Part shown: positions 35,673 to 44,630 of the stretch, piece after piece | How positions within the stretch are numbered: the first letter of the stretch is position 1 | Layout of the letters: each line of letters starts with the position of its first letter | Assembly (NCBI RefSeq): GCF_009650095.1 | Contig: NZ_CP045915.1 | Location: 4,030,001 to 4,094,000 of the forward strand | DNA from: Gracilibacillus salitolerans | Lineage (GTDB): Bacteria; Bacillota; Bacilli; Bacillales; Amphibacillaceae | Direction of reading: 5' to 3' | DNA: 64,000 nt | Position numbers and translations under genes: made by a program | The notes under the pieces: model-generated | Databases searched by the model: none | Seen by the model: only the letters and a program-made list of their open reading frames with translations | What the model was told of the DNA's origin: nothing

Positions 35673-36506
35673 TTATTTAATGCCGCTAAAAGTAATCCCT
35701 TGAATAAATGTACGTTGCATAAAGAAAAATAAGATAATAATCGGCAATGTCATCATGGTGGACACAGCCATCATTAAGCCCCATTCTGTCCCTTTCTGAC
35801 TTTGGAATTGCTGTAAACCTAGTGACAACGTATATTGTGATTCATCCGTAAGATAAAGTAATGGCCCGATAAAGTCAGTCCATACATTCATAAACTGAAA
35901 CAATCCAACCGCTAACACAGCTGGCTTAGCAAGCGGAAGCATAATTTGCCAATAAATTCTGAATTCACTAGCTCCATCAATTTTCGCCGCATCTCGCAAT
36001 GTGTTGGGCAAGCCCATAAAAAATTGTCTCATTAAAAAGATGGAGAATGGTACACCGAAAAATGCAGGGACAATTAATGGTAACGGTGTTCCTACCCAGC
36101 CCACCTTATTAAACAAGAGAAAGAGCGGAATCATCGTAACTTGCATCGGAATCATCATCACTGCAATAGTGATAATAAACATCGTATTGCGGCCTGTCCA
36201 TTCTAGCTTAGCGAAGCTGTAAGCTACGAGAGGACAGGATAACATAACCCCTATCGTACTTAACACAGTAATAATCGCCGTATTAGATAAATAGGTAAAG
36301 AACGGAATATATTCTGTTGCCTCAATATAATTGCTCCATTGAAATGGATTTGGTATAAATTCAGGCGGATACGTAAAGATTTGTGTCACTGGCTTCAGTG
36401 ATGTTGACACCATCCACAAGAACGGCACCAAGAAAAATGCCGAAGCAATTAATAAACCAATGTGAGCAGATGTTGTCAAAAGATTTTTTTTGACTTTTGG
36501 CTGCAT
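35673..36506 (-). CDS. Carbohydrate ABC transporter permease, MalG type
   Basis: A 277-residue CUT1 permease with six hydrophobic helices and EAA loop NTLRDAAKIDGASEFRIYWQIMLPLAKP (about 165-192). AAAAAGGAGGTAGTTAAT precedes the ATG, 17 nt after the partner permease. Confidence 0.93.
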   Translation of the reverse strand: MQPKVKKNLLTTSAHIGLLIASAFFLVPFLWMVSTSLKPVTQIFTYPPEFIPNPFQWSNYIEATEYIPFFTYLSNTAIITVLSTIGVMLSCPLVAYSFAKLEWTGRNTMFIITIAVMMIPMQVTMIPLFLLFNKVGWVGTPLPLIVPAFFGVPFSIFLMRQFFMGLPNTLRDAAKIDGASEFRIYWQIMLPLAKPAVLAVGLFQFMNVWTDFIGPLLYLTDESQYTLSLGLQQFQSQKGTEWGLMMAVSTMMTLPIIILFFFMQRTFIQGITFSGIK

Positions 36507-36523
36507 TATTAACTACCTCCTTT

Positions 36524-37474
36524 TTATTTACCTTGGTAATGTACCCAACGTTTGGATGAAATGAAAATGACTGCTGTTAATAGCATGATAACGATAAAGA
36601 GAATCCATGCCATTGCAGACGCATAACCCATCTTAGAATATTTGAAGGCATTGTCATATAAATACATAACATAAAAGGTCAATGAGTTATCGGGGGTTCC
36701 TTGTCCCTGCGTCATCGTATATGGCAGGGTAAATTGTTGGAAAGCACCGATTGCCCCCATTACCAAATTAAAGAAAATAACAGGTGTTAACAATGGCAAT
36801 GTTACTTTAAAAGTTTTCTGCAACCAGCTTGCACCATCCACATCAGCAGCTTCATACAATTCTTGAGGAATGTCTCCAAGCCCTGCTAAATAAATTATTA
36901 CAGGCTGTCCAATCGCCCATAAGGACATTAAAATTAACGATGGCTTCGACCATGTTACACTTCCTAACCAATTTGGCCCTGTAAGCCCAATTGCGTCTAA
37001 CACGCCATTCACTAAACCAAATCCTGGATTTAATAGCCACATCCACAATACTGCTAATGCCACGTGAGGGACTAAGGTTGGCAGAAAGAAAATGGTACGA
37101 TAGACCGCCATTCCTTTCACTCTCATATTCAGCAGCATAGCTAATGCAACCCCAATAATGATGCTTAAAGGTACAAAGAAAATGGCGAAGTAAACGGTAT
37201 TATAGATTGATTTCCAAAATATCCCATCAACCATTAGTTGTTTATAGTTACTGAAGCCAATGAATTCACCAGGGCTTAATATACTATATGTAGTAAAACT
37301 ATAATAAATGGAGGAGAAGAGTGGAAATGCATAAAATAGAATTAAACCTATTACCCAGGGCGAAGCAAATAACCAGCCATTAATTGATGATCCACTTATT
37401 TTAGACTTCTTCTTTATGGAGGCTTCCATGCCTTCCTCTACTAAAGCTTGATCAGATTGTTCCATCTTTTTCAT
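36524..37474 (-). CDS. Carbohydrate ABC transporter permease, MalF type
   Basis: A 316-residue CUT1 permease. The start at 37474 is used because AAGGAGG lies 8 nt upstream and overlaps the alternative ATG at 37492. A charged N-terminal tail of about 35 residues precedes six helices; EAA loop ELYEAADVDGASWLQKTFKVTLPLLTP near 205-230. It pairs with the permease at 35673. Confidence 0.93.
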   Translation of the reverse strand: MKKMEQSDQALVEEGMEASIKKKSKISGSSINGWLFASPWVIGLILFYAFPLFSSIYYSFTTYSILSPGEFIGFSNYKQLMVDGIFWKSIYNTVYFAIFFVPLSIIIGVALAMLLNMRVKGMAVYRTIFFLPTLVPHVALAVLWMWLLNPGFGLVNGVLDAIGLTGPNWLGSVTWSKPSLILMSLWAIGQPVIIYLAGLGDIPQELYEAADVDGASWLQKTFKVTLPLLTPVIFFNLVMGAIGAFQQFTLPYTMTQGQGTPDNSLTFYVMYLYDNAFKYSKMGYASAMAWILFIVIMLLTAVIFISSKRWVHYQGK

Positions 37475-37501
37475 TCGGATTACCTCCTTCATTTAAGAGA
37501 G

Positions 37502-37527
37502 AAAGGAGAAGTGTTATCTCCTCCTTT
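37502..37527 (-). other. Short stem-loop after the sugar-binding-protein gene
   Basis: AAAGGAG (37502-37508) and CTCCTTT (37521-37527) form a 7-bp stem between the binding-protein stop and the permease start. It is weaker than the equivalent hairpins of the other four importer operons. Confidence 0.4.
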
Positions 37528-37532
37528 ACAGA

Positions 37533-38825
37533 TTATTCTTCCAAAGCTTCTGTAACTCGCTGGGTCACCTCTTCTAAATTCTCTTTCGGCGTACCGTTTT
37601 CACGTGTTGAAGATTCCACTGCATCCGCTAATGCATTCCAATATAGCGAACCTGCTGTCATTACGGGACGAGAATTAGATTCTGGCAAAATATTAATAAA
37701 CTCAGAAAAAATGGGATCATCGGTATATCCTAAGGATTCATTTACTGAATCAATTACAGAGAAGTCTCTACTTCCTTCACTGAAAATCTTCTGACCTTCT
37801 TCACTTCCAAAGAACTTCAGGAATTCCCAAGCACCATCCTGATTGTTAGCACCTTTCGGTATCACTACCGACCAGCCACCAGACCATGTCTTGAAATTAT
37901 CGCCAGTCGGAGTTGGAATTGGCGTCACTCCATAATTTAAATCAGGAGCAAATTTCTCTAGAGATGCTACCCCAAAGTTACCATCAATTTTCATACTAAT
38001 CTGACCTGATACAAAGGGATCCATCGCACCCGAACCTTGAGAATCTGTGAAACCTGCAATATCTTCCACACCGTATTTTTTACCAAACTCTGTAATCCAC
38101 TCTAGTGCTTCAACATTCTTAGGATCATCAGCGGTTACTTCTCCTGTTTCTGGATCATAGAAATCCCCACCAAATGACCAGCCCCAGCTATAGAACGAAC
38201 CTTGAGCAAACCATGGAATAAAACCTATTCTTTCAAACCGATTTCCGTCTTTAATCGTTAATTTTTCTGCAGCTTCTTCCAATTCATCAATTGTTGTAGG
38301 TGGATTCTCTGGGTCTAAACCTACTTCTTCGAAATGATCTCTATTATAGAAAAGCAATCGTGAATCGGTCGTCGTTGGAATTCCGTACAAATCTCCTTCA
38401 TAAATAAGTTCGTCCCACGCAAAATCATAATAATCATCTTTACTTATCCCGGCTTCTTCTGCCAAATCTGTTAGTGATTCCAACGATCCCTCAGCAGCCC
38501 ATGTAGCTACTTCAAATCGGTCAAAATAAGCGACATCAGGAGGATTTCCACCGGCGATAGCTGTTAATAATTTTTCATTTTGACCCTCACCTTGATTTGC
38601 TACATACGTGGCTTTAATATCGATATCTGGATATTCTTTTTCGAATTCTTCTATAACCTGTTCTACTGCGTCACCTGCCGTATCCGTCATAGAATGCCAG
38701 AATTCCACCGTGTTTTCCCCACTAGCACTCTCACTAGCTTCATCATCTGATGAACAAGCAGCTAAAACCATTACTAGTACTAAACAGAAGCTAAACATTA
38801 ATTTATGAAAGATAGAATTACTCAT
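37533..38825 (-). CDS. Extracellular sugar-binding lipoprotein of ABC importer
   Basis: A 430-residue family 1 solute-binding protein; start 38825 has GAGGGGG 8 nt upstream, an ATG at 38858 does not. Lipobox signal peptide ending VLAACSSD, then NTVEFWHSMTDTAGDAVEQVIEEFEKEYPDI, typical of the glycerol-3-phosphate/oligosaccharide-binding branch, and SMKIDGNFGVASL near 290. First gene of the importer-TIM-Gfo/Idh-YesL operon, controlled by a readable promoter with a cre site and palindromes upstream. Confidence 0.94.
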   Translation of the reverse strand: MSNSIFHKLMFSFCLVLVMVLAACSSDDEASESASGENTVEFWHSMTDTAGDAVEQVIEEFEKEYPDIDIKATYVANQGEGQNEKLLTAIAGGNPPDVAYFDRFEVATWAAEGSLESLTDLAEEAGISKDDYYDFAWDELIYEGDLYGIPTTTDSRLLFYNRDHFEEVGLDPENPPTTIDELEEAAEKLTIKDGNRFERIGFIPWFAQGSFYSWGWSFGGDFYDPETGEVTADDPKNVEALEWITEFGKKYGVEDIAGFTDSQGSGAMDPFVSGQISMKIDGNFGVASLEKFAPDLNYGVTPIPTPTGDNFKTWSGGWSVVIPKGANNQDGAWEFLKFFGSEEGQKIFSEGSRDFSVIDSVNESLGYTDDPIFSEFINILPESNSRPVMTAGSLYWNALADAVESSTRENGTPKENLEEVTQRVTEALEE

Positions 38826-38920
38826 ATTTACTACCCCCTCATTTTTCTGAATATTCATAAGACATAAGCGGTGAACCTGCTTTCCCCTCCCTTCAGTTAT
38901 TTAATAACAGCTAACTCACC

Positions 38921-38940
38921 AATAATGATATATCATTATT
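38921..38940. promoter_or_regulatory. 20-bp perfect palindrome in the operon leader
   Basis: AATAATGATATATCATTATT is fully palindromic and lies 28-47 bp downstream of the -10 box. Related ATGATAT half-sites occur beside the -35 box (about 38995-39003) and as an imperfect palindrome at 39156-39176, so this is a probable operator set, most simply for the GntR/LacI hybrid regulator at 31651. Confidence 0.6.
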
Positions 38941-38949
38941 GATTTATTT

Positions 38950-38964
38950 TTGTAACCGTTACCA
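38950..38964. promoter_or_regulatory. cre site (CcpA box)
   Basis: TTGTAACCGTTACCA matches all positions of WTGNAANCGNWNNCW and lies immediately downstream of the -10 box, where CcpA binding would block the start of transcription. Confidence 0.75.
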
Positions 38965-38967
38965 ATT

Positions 38968-38995
38968 ATTATAAATAGTATACTTATATTGTCAA
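38968..38995 (-). promoter_or_regulatory. Sigma-A promoter of the ABC/TIM/Gfo-Idh operon
   Basis: On the minus strand TTGACA (38995-38990), a 16-nt spacer and TATAAT (38973-38968) give consensus boxes about 140 bp upstream of the binding-protein start. Confidence 0.85.
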
Positions 38996-39155
38996 TGATA
39001 TATTTATATGTTTTTATAAATAAAGATATGCATTAAAATAAAAAATACTCTCTCACCAAGGGTTTAAAGAGTTTTTTAGTAGTTAAAATAGTAATCACCA
39101 AAGTTTTTCATTTAAACAGGCTATTCACTCTATAAAATAAACAACTCTAACATAC

Positions 39156-39176
39156 ATGATATGTTAAATATATCAT
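39156..39176. promoter_or_regulatory. Imperfect palindrome with ATGATAT arms
   Basis: ATGATATGTT and its near-inverse AAATATATCAT form an upstream copy of the palindrome at 38921. It may act as a distant operator for repression by looping. The rest of 39177-39340 holds only a stem at 39305-39339 (TACTATCA/TGATAGTA). Confidence 0.4.
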
Positions 39177-39340
39177 TAGATGACACTCTATTCTTATATC
39201 ACTTATAAAATGTTCATTTGTATATTTAATAGAATAATAGGGAGCTATTTCATTAGAAAAACTTGGCTTATAGCCAGGTTCTCGCGGAAGCTTTAGTATT
39301 CTTATACTATCAACCATAAAATTTTATCTTCTGATAGTAC

Positions 39341-39375
39341 AAAAATAGCTGTTGAGAAATACTCTCTCAACAGCT
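39341..39375 (-). terminator. Terminator of the MFS gene
   Basis: AGCTGTTGAGA and TCTCAACAGCT form a perfect 11-bp stem (39347-39375), followed on the minus strand by ATTTTTG. It is about 50 nt after the MFS stop. Confidence 0.8.
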
Positions 39376-39426
39376 TGATGCCTCCACTAAATGGAATTAT
39401 CTTTATTACCTGTCTCCTACTCCATT

Positions 39427-40614
39427 TTAAACCGCTTCTCGCTCCCGAACCTTCTTATCTTTCATCAACAATGATATATATAATAAAATCGAAATCATAG
39501 CTGAGACGGCGCCTGTAAGATAAATGTAGCTGTAACCCAATGAGGATGCGATAAAGCCAAAGCCAATCGCACCAACCCCTACACCTAAATCAAAGAAGGA
39601 AAAGAAAGTTGCATTCGCCATTCCTTTGCGATTATCAGGTGCTTGATTTACTGCCCACGCTTGAAGCGCTGGCTGTACCGTACCAAATCCTAAGCCATAC
39701 AATGCAGCAGCTACAAACAGAACAAAGGAATTTGGCAACCATGCTAATAATACCATAGCCATCAAAATCAAAAACGTCCCAGGTAAAAACACGACAATAT
39801 GCCCTCTTCGATCATACAGTTGTCCGGCAAACGTTCTCGTAATCATTAAGAAAATCGCAAAAACAAAAAAGTAAGCCTCAATTCCTGCAATTCCTTCTTG
39901 CTCCGTATATAACGGAAGGAATGAAGCAATTCCGCCAAAACAAGTCGTAATAAAAAACAATAATAACGACGGTCGTAATGCCTTTTTCTCAAATACATCA
40001 AACCTTGGAGTAACCACCTTTTTCGCTTCAGGATCAACAGGCTTGTATCTAATCTGACTAGACAATAATAACGCTACTAATCCTAACGCTGAACAAATCA
40101 AAAACAATGTAGTAAACGAAATATAACCGTATAAAGTAAGCCCTAAAGCCGGTCCGAAGGCAAGCGCAATATTACCAGACAGACCAAAATAGCCCATTCC
40201 TTCCCCTCGTCTGCTTACCGGAATCAAATCTGTCGCAATCGTACCTGTAGCCGTTGTCGAAAAGCCCCATCCTAACCCCTGGACACAACGCATAATAAAT
40301 AAAAAGACAATACTTGTAATAAACGCGTAAGAACCAATCGAAATCACAAAAATGCCCAGACCAATCATATACACAAACTGTCTTCCTCTAGTTTCCAACG
40401 CATGCCCGGCAGTCGGTCGTAAAAGTAATGCCGAAAATGTAAAAATACCTGTAATAATTCCAATAAACTCATCACTGCCGCCCAATTGCTGAACAAATAA
40501 CGGAATCGTCGGTAACGTCATCTGAAACCCTAAAAATATAAAAAAATTTGCCATACAAATCAGGGCAAAATCCTTCGTCCAAATCTTCTCTTTTTTCTTT
40601 TGTGATTGATCCAC
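39427..40614 (-). CDS. Major facilitator superfamily transporter
   Basis: About 395 residues from a GTG at 40614, chosen because AAAGGAG lies 8 nt upstream and because the longer frame to 40770 adds residues that do not fit the fold. Twelve hydrophobic helices are expected; the loop 2-3 motif reads GIFTFSALLLRPTAGHALETRGRQ and the matching C-half loop RTFAGQLYDRRGH. It resembles drug/sugar efflux-type MFS proteins of Bacillaceae (YfcJ/staphylopine-exporter-like branch). Substrate unknown. It is monocistronic, with its own terminator. Confidence 0.88.
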   Translation of the reverse strand: MDQSQKKKEKIWTKDFALICMANFFIFLGFQMTLPTIPLFVQQLGGSDEFIGIITGIFTFSALLLRPTAGHALETRGRQFVYMIGLGIFVISIGSYAFITSIVFLFIMRCVQGLGWGFSTTATGTIATDLIPVSRRGEGMGYFGLSGNIALAFGPALGLTLYGYISFTTLFLICSALGLVALLLSSQIRYKPVDPEAKKVVTPRFDVFEKKALRPSLLLFFITTCFGGIASFLPLYTEQEGIAGIEAYFFVFAIFLMITRTFAGQLYDRRGHIVVFLPGTFLILMAMVLLAWLPNSFVLFVAAALYGLGFGTVQPALQAWAVNQAPDNRKGMANATFFSFFDLGVGVGAIGFGFIASSLGYSYIYLTGAVSAMISILLYISLLMKDKKVREREAV

Positions 40615-40775
40615 AAGCAGGACTCCTTTATTTCGATAGTCGAAATATATTATAACGCAAGACGCACTGATGATAAAAACAATATGCACAACGTTAACGT
40701 ATATCCAACTGTTTTTTGGTAAAAAATGATATGTGTAACTCGGCATATGTACATCTAAAGAGAGGGTCATGCGAT

Positions 40776-40892
40776 ATGTGGTGGTGGATTGTCGGAGGGG
40801 TGTTATCGTTGATAATGTTTGTGTTATACTGCTGTCTAGTTGTAGCTGGCAGGTGTGATGAAGAAATGGAACAGTATATGAGGGGGAAGTAG
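40776..40892 (+). CDS. Small membrane protein (38 residues)
   Basis: An ATG at 40776 with AGAGAGGG about 10 nt upstream opens a 38-codon frame: MWWWIVGGVLSLIMFVLYCCLVVAGRC followed by an acidic, charged tail DEEMEQYMRGK. This is one membrane helix with a short tail, a layout seen in many short conserved membrane proteins of Bacillaceae. The stop lies within the terminator hairpin that follows at once. Too short for most gene callers; function unknown. Confidence 0.55.
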   Translation: MWWWIVGGVLSLIMFVLYCCLVVAGRCDEEMEQYMRGK

Positions 40893-40920
40893 CACTTTAT
40901 ATGCCACTTCCCCTTTTTTT
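40883..40920. terminator. Terminator between the small ORF and the YdcF-like gene
   Basis: GGGGAAGT (40883-40890) pairs with ACTTCCCC (40906-40913), extended by GC/GC, and is followed by TTTTTTT on the plus strand. It serves the small ORF on plus. Confidence 0.8.
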
Positions 40921-40923
40921 GTT

Positions 40924-41502
40924 CTATAGACGAAAAAGTTCCCAAACGAATTTTAATACTTCGCTTGCTCCGTGCTTTCTTGATTCATGGTCTTTCCACC
41001 AATTCTTGTCATAGATATCATCACGAACAGGGACAGAGATTACTTCGATATTTTCATCATTCAATGTTTTTTGAAAGATCCATTTGGCCCGTGCGGAGTG
41101 ATATTTATTAGTCACTATCAGTAGAGTCTCAACGTTTAGCTGGCGCAGTAGCGGTTGGGACAGTTCTGCTTCTTCTCTGGTGCTGGTCACTTCTTTGAAC
41201 GAATAAATAGCGTCTTCAGGCACATCCAATTCAATCAGATGCTCCGTCATAATCTCTGATGAGTAAGTTTCCCAACCGATGAGCGCACCGGTGACGATAA
41301 CGGAATCACTCCAACCTTCGTGATAGAGCTTAGCTGCCTCTGCCTCTCGTTCGCCTTTTCCACCACTTAATACTAAAATAGCATCTGCTTTTTTCGGCTG
41401 CTGTTCTAACACCAACAACTTATGTAAATTAATCAAAACAATAATGCTAATTAGCAACAAAAATAGAGGTGCTGAGACGAATAGCCATTTTTTCCAATCC
41501 AT
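40924..41502 (-). CDS. YdcF/SanA family (DUF218) membrane protein
   Basis: A 192-residue protein; start 41502 has GGAGGAGGTGGT upstream. One N-terminal membrane helix (about 5-27), then the DUF218 domain: ADAILVLSGGKGEREAEAAKLYHEGWSDSVIVTG, VTSTREEAELSQPLLRQLN, LLIVTNKYHSARAKWIFQK. Members include SanA and ElyC, linked to envelope maintenance. Not obviously tied to the sugar genes around it. Confidence 0.85.
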   Translation of the reverse strand: MDWKKWLFVSAPLFLLLISIIVLINLHKLLVLEQQPKKADAILVLSGGKGEREAEAAKLYHEGWSDSVIVTGALIGWETYSSEIMTEHLIELDVPEDAIYSFKEVTSTREEAELSQPLLRQLNVETLLIVTNKYHSARAKWIFQKTLNDENIEVISVPVRDDIYDKNWWKDHESRKHGASEVLKFVWELFRL

Positions 41503-41586
41503 ACCACCACCTCCTCCTGACAAATCAGATGCCATTCTATCTTATCATCCAAATATTAATATAGATACGGATTCAGTATCTTCTGC

Positions 41587-42549
41587 CTAATACCCCTTCT
41601 CATAATCTACAACATTCATATTTGGTGTACTAGACTCAAGGTAATGCCTTAAGTTAGGAATAAAAATATCTCGAATAACACGCTCTGTATAGTGTTCTGT
41701 TGCTCCTGCAGTATGCGGGGTTACGATGACGTTATCCATAGTCCATAATGGACTGTCTTCTGGTAAAGGTTCCGCCTGAAACACGTCAAGTCCAGCTCCG
41801 GCAATTTCATGATTTTCCAACGCTTGAATGAGCTCGTCCTCCTTCACAATCGGTCCCCTTCCAATGTTAATTAGAAACGCACTATTTTTCATTAGACGGA
41901 GCTCTTCTGCCCCAAACATGCCTGTTGTTTCTTCTGTCAACGGAAGTGTAATGACAACATAGTCACATAGAGGTAAAATATCAGCTAATTGATCAGGTGT
42001 ATACATTTCATCAACATGATCTGCTCGTTTACCTGAATGACGAACACCAAGTACTTTCATGCCAAAAGCTTTGGCAATTTTAGCTGTTTCTTGACCAATA
42101 GCACCGACACCAATAATGCCAATCGTTTTTTCGTGCATTTCTAATTTTATCCCCGCATTGTGCCACGTTTTCTCCTGCTGTTGGCGCACATATGTATGAA
42201 TTTTTCGAGTTAAACCCAGCATAAGAGCAAAAATCGTTTCGGAAATCGGATAGGCATGTACGCCGTTTGCACTCGTCAATGTCACGTTTTTTTGTTGTAA
42301 AGGTTCGAGCGGAAGACCGTTAACTCCTGCACTCCAGGTTTGAACCCATTTTAAACGCTTATTTTCCTCCAACAAAACCGGTGCAGCAGCTCTTTTCCAA
42401 TGCAGCACTACCTCCGCCTCGGCCATTTCGTCCTGAATCTTGTCAGTGTCTTTGTTTGCGATGACGTTCCAGTCAGGGATTTCCTGCTTGATTTCATTGA
42501 ACAGGTTTTCATCTAAGTTCATATTTATTACTAGTGTTCGTGCACTCAT
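41587..42549 (-). CDS. D-2-hydroxyacid dehydrogenase family protein
   Basis: A 320-residue NAD-dependent dehydrogenase. NAD-binding GIIGVGAIGQETAKIAKAFGMKVLGVRHSG (about 143-172), catalytic Arg in INIGRGPIVKEDEL, catalytic Glu in GLDVFQAEPLPEDSPLW, and catalytic His in VIVTPHTAG are all visible. It probably reduces a 2-keto acid such as hydroxypyruvate or glyoxylate. AAAAGGAGGTTTTTT precedes the ATG. Monocistronic, followed by a short AT-rich gap. Confidence 0.9.
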   Translation of the reverse strand: MSARTLVINMNLDENLFNEIKQEIPDWNVIANKDTDKIQDEMAEAEVVLHWKRAAAPVLLEENKRLKWVQTWSAGVNGLPLEPLQQKNVTLTSANGVHAYPISETIFALMLGLTRKIHTYVRQQQEKTWHNAGIKLEMHEKTIGIIGVGAIGQETAKIAKAFGMKVLGVRHSGKRADHVDEMYTPDQLADILPLCDYVVITLPLTEETTGMFGAEELRLMKNSAFLINIGRGPIVKEDELIQALENHEIAGAGLDVFQAEPLPEDSPLWTMDNVIVTPHTAGATEHYTERVIRDIFIPNLRHYLESSTPNMNVVDYEKGY

Positions 42550-42741
42550 AAAAAACCTCCTTTTATGAAACTACCTTGATTTATATGTAGTTTATCATGT
42601 TTTTAGACATATCTGATAATTATCTATCTTAGAAGTAACCGTCACACTCTTTCCCTTCATTCTCTTAAAAACTACTTGATTAGTGAACAGGATTTAGAAC
42701 TAGTTAATGTAACCAATTCGACATCTGATTTCAACAAGTAA

Positions 42742-42784
42742 AAAACGAGGTACAACCCTACTACAAAAGGTTCTACCTCGTTTT
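42742..42784. terminator. Bidirectional terminator downstream of the ABC/GH31 operon
   Basis: AAAACGAGGTA-CAACC pairs with GGTT-C-TACCTCGTTTT in an 11-bp outer stem with inner pairing and flanking A/T tracts. It lies about 95 nt after the MalG-type gene stop (minus), which it probably serves; the rest of 42550-42878 shows no other element. Confidence 0.85.
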
Positions 42785-42878
42785 CTCATTCTTCCTTGTA
42801 CTCCTGATTCATGTACCGTTTTTAGTCTCATACTGATTTTAAAGCAATCCTCAGTATCATCATTCTCTCTCTATTAAA

Positions 42879-43697
42879 CTACTTAACAGATCCGCTTACT
42901 AACCCTTCCACTAAATGTTTTTGCAGAAGAACAAAGATGATAATTACAGGCAAGACGGAAATCGTAGCAAATGCCATTAAGTTATTCCATTCGATCCCAT
43001 AGCGTCCTACCGCATTAAAAATACCTGCCGTAAGCGGCCATAATTCTTGATCTCTGTTAAATGTAATACTAAAAATTAAATCGCCCCAAGCAAAAAAGAA
43101 AGAAATTGCTCCACATACTAATACACTTGGTAGGGAGATCGGAATTATCACTTGCAAAAATGCTCTTAAACGGCTACAACCATCTATATTAGCCGCTTCT
43201 TCTAATTCTTTTGGTATACCCATAAAGAAGGTTCTTAGTAATAATACAGAAAAAGGTACTCCTAGAGTAGCTGTTGCCAGTACGGGGGCAACATACGTAT
43301 TTAACAACCCTAAATTGTTGAACACAATGAATAGCGGAGTTAATACAACCGTAGCAGGTAACATTTGAGTGACAAGAAAAATAAGCATCATGGATGAAAC
43401 TCCCTTAATCTTAAATCTTGCCAAGCCATATGCTGATGGCACCGCTAATAATAAAACAACCAAGGTTGCCAGACCAGCAATAATGACACTATTAAGAAAA
43501 TACTGTCCGACATCCCCTTGCATGACTGCTATAAAACTATCGATCTGAAAATTTTGCGGAAATAATGTAGGTGGTGTTTGAAATATTTCCGTTTGTGCTT
43601 TAAAGGCAGTTATCACCATCCAATAAACTGGAAAGAGAAACAAGGCAACAATCACAATACCTACTATGCTTAGTATCCAACTTTTTCTATGACTCAT
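42879..43697 (-). CDS. Carbohydrate ABC transporter permease, MalG type
   Basis: A 272-residue CUT1 permease with six hydrophobic helices and EAA loop KELEEAANIDGCSRLRAFLQVIIPISLP (about 160-187). Its ATG directly follows the TAG of the partner permease gene (no spacer). Last gene of the GH31 importer operon. Confidence 0.93.
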   Translation of the reverse strand: MSHRKSWILSIVGIVIVALFLFPVYWMVITAFKAQTEIFQTPPTLFPQNFQIDSFIAVMQGDVGQYFLNSVIIAGLATLVVLLLAVPSAYGLARFKIKGVSSMMLIFLVTQMLPATVVLTPLFIVFNNLGLLNTYVAPVLATATLGVPFSVLLLRTFFMGIPKELEEAANIDGCSRLRAFLQVIIPISLPSVLVCGAISFFFAWGDLIFSITFNRDQELWPLTAGIFNAVGRYGIEWNNLMAFATISVLPVIIIFVLLQKHLVEGLVSGSVK

Positions 43698-44597
43698 CTA
43701 TATCGCCTCATCTTTCTTAATCATTCGTAGATAAATTAAACTAATCACGAATAATATGATAAATAGCACGTTAGCGACAGCTGCACCTAAACTGAAATCA
43801 AAATCACTAAATGAATACCTAAAGGCCAAGGTCGAGAGTACCTCTGTTGAATTAATTGGTCCTCCACCAGTCATGACATACACAACATCAAAAACTTTAA
43901 ATGTATAAATAAAGCCAAGCATTAATACCACCATGATTACCGGCTTTAATAATGGTAATGTAATATGAACAAGCTTTTGCCACCAATTCGCTCCATCCAG
44001 GCTGGCACTTTCATAAACATCCTGTGGCAGACTGCTTAACCCAGTGGATAACAATAACATGTTAAACGGAATACCGATCCAGATATTAGCTATGATTACA
44101 CTCCACAGCGCGATGTCAGGACTAGATAACCACCCAATTGGGTCTTCGATAAAATGAAATGTCATTAACATCTGGTTCAGTATTCCTTCTTCAGATCCCA
44201 TCATAAATTTAAACAATAAAGCTGTAACCGTCATAGGAATCAGCCAACTGATCATCATAATACCTCTTAAGAAACCCGCTAACTTAAATTTCATACTAAA
44301 AAACGAAGCAAGACAGAATCCAATAATTACTTGAAAAAATACACTGCCTACGGTGTATATCAACGTATTTTTTATGGAAATACCAAACACATCTTCCTCT
44401 GCGACAGTTCGATAGTTATCAAAGCCCACAAATTCTCTATTACCTCCTGCTAAATTACTTAAATCAACATTTTGAAAGCTAAGAATAATATTGTACAGCA
44501 ACGGATAGCCTATCAACAGCAGCATAAATATAACAGCAGGGAGCACAAACAAATAACCTCCTGCTTGCTTTCTAAGTTTCTTCCACACTCGGAGCAC
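43698..44597 (-). CDS. Carbohydrate ABC transporter permease, MalF type
   Basis: A 299-residue CUT1 permease. The start is a GTG at 44597; a second GTG at 44588, better spaced from GAGG, is an equally good choice. Six hydrophobic helices; EAA loop QDVYESASLDGANWWQKLVHITLPLLKP near 195-222. It follows the GH31 gene by 33 nt and abuts the next permease. Confidence 0.92.
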   Translation of the reverse strand: MLRVWKKLRKQAGGYLFVLPAVIFMLLLIGYPLLYNIILSFQNVDLSNLAGGNREFVGFDNYRTVAEEDVFGISIKNTLIYTVGSVFFQVIIGFCLASFFSMKFKLAGFLRGIMMISWLIPMTVTALLFKFMMGSEEGILNQMLMTFHFIEDPIGWLSSPDIALWSVIIANIWIGIPFNMLLLSTGLSSLPQDVYESASLDGANWWQKLVHITLPLLKPVIMVVLMLGFIYTFKVFDVVYVMTGGGPINSTEVLSTLAFRYSFSDFDFSLGAAVANVLFIILFVISLIYLRMIKKDEAI

Positions 44598-44630
44598 CTC
44601 ATTCCTTTCTTACAGAATTTTCATTACTAC

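Noticed and set aside
39427..40770. Longer 447-residue version of the MFS protein
   Set aside because: The added N-terminus has no ribosome site, while the GTG at 40614 has AAAGGAG at ideal spacing and gives the usual family length.
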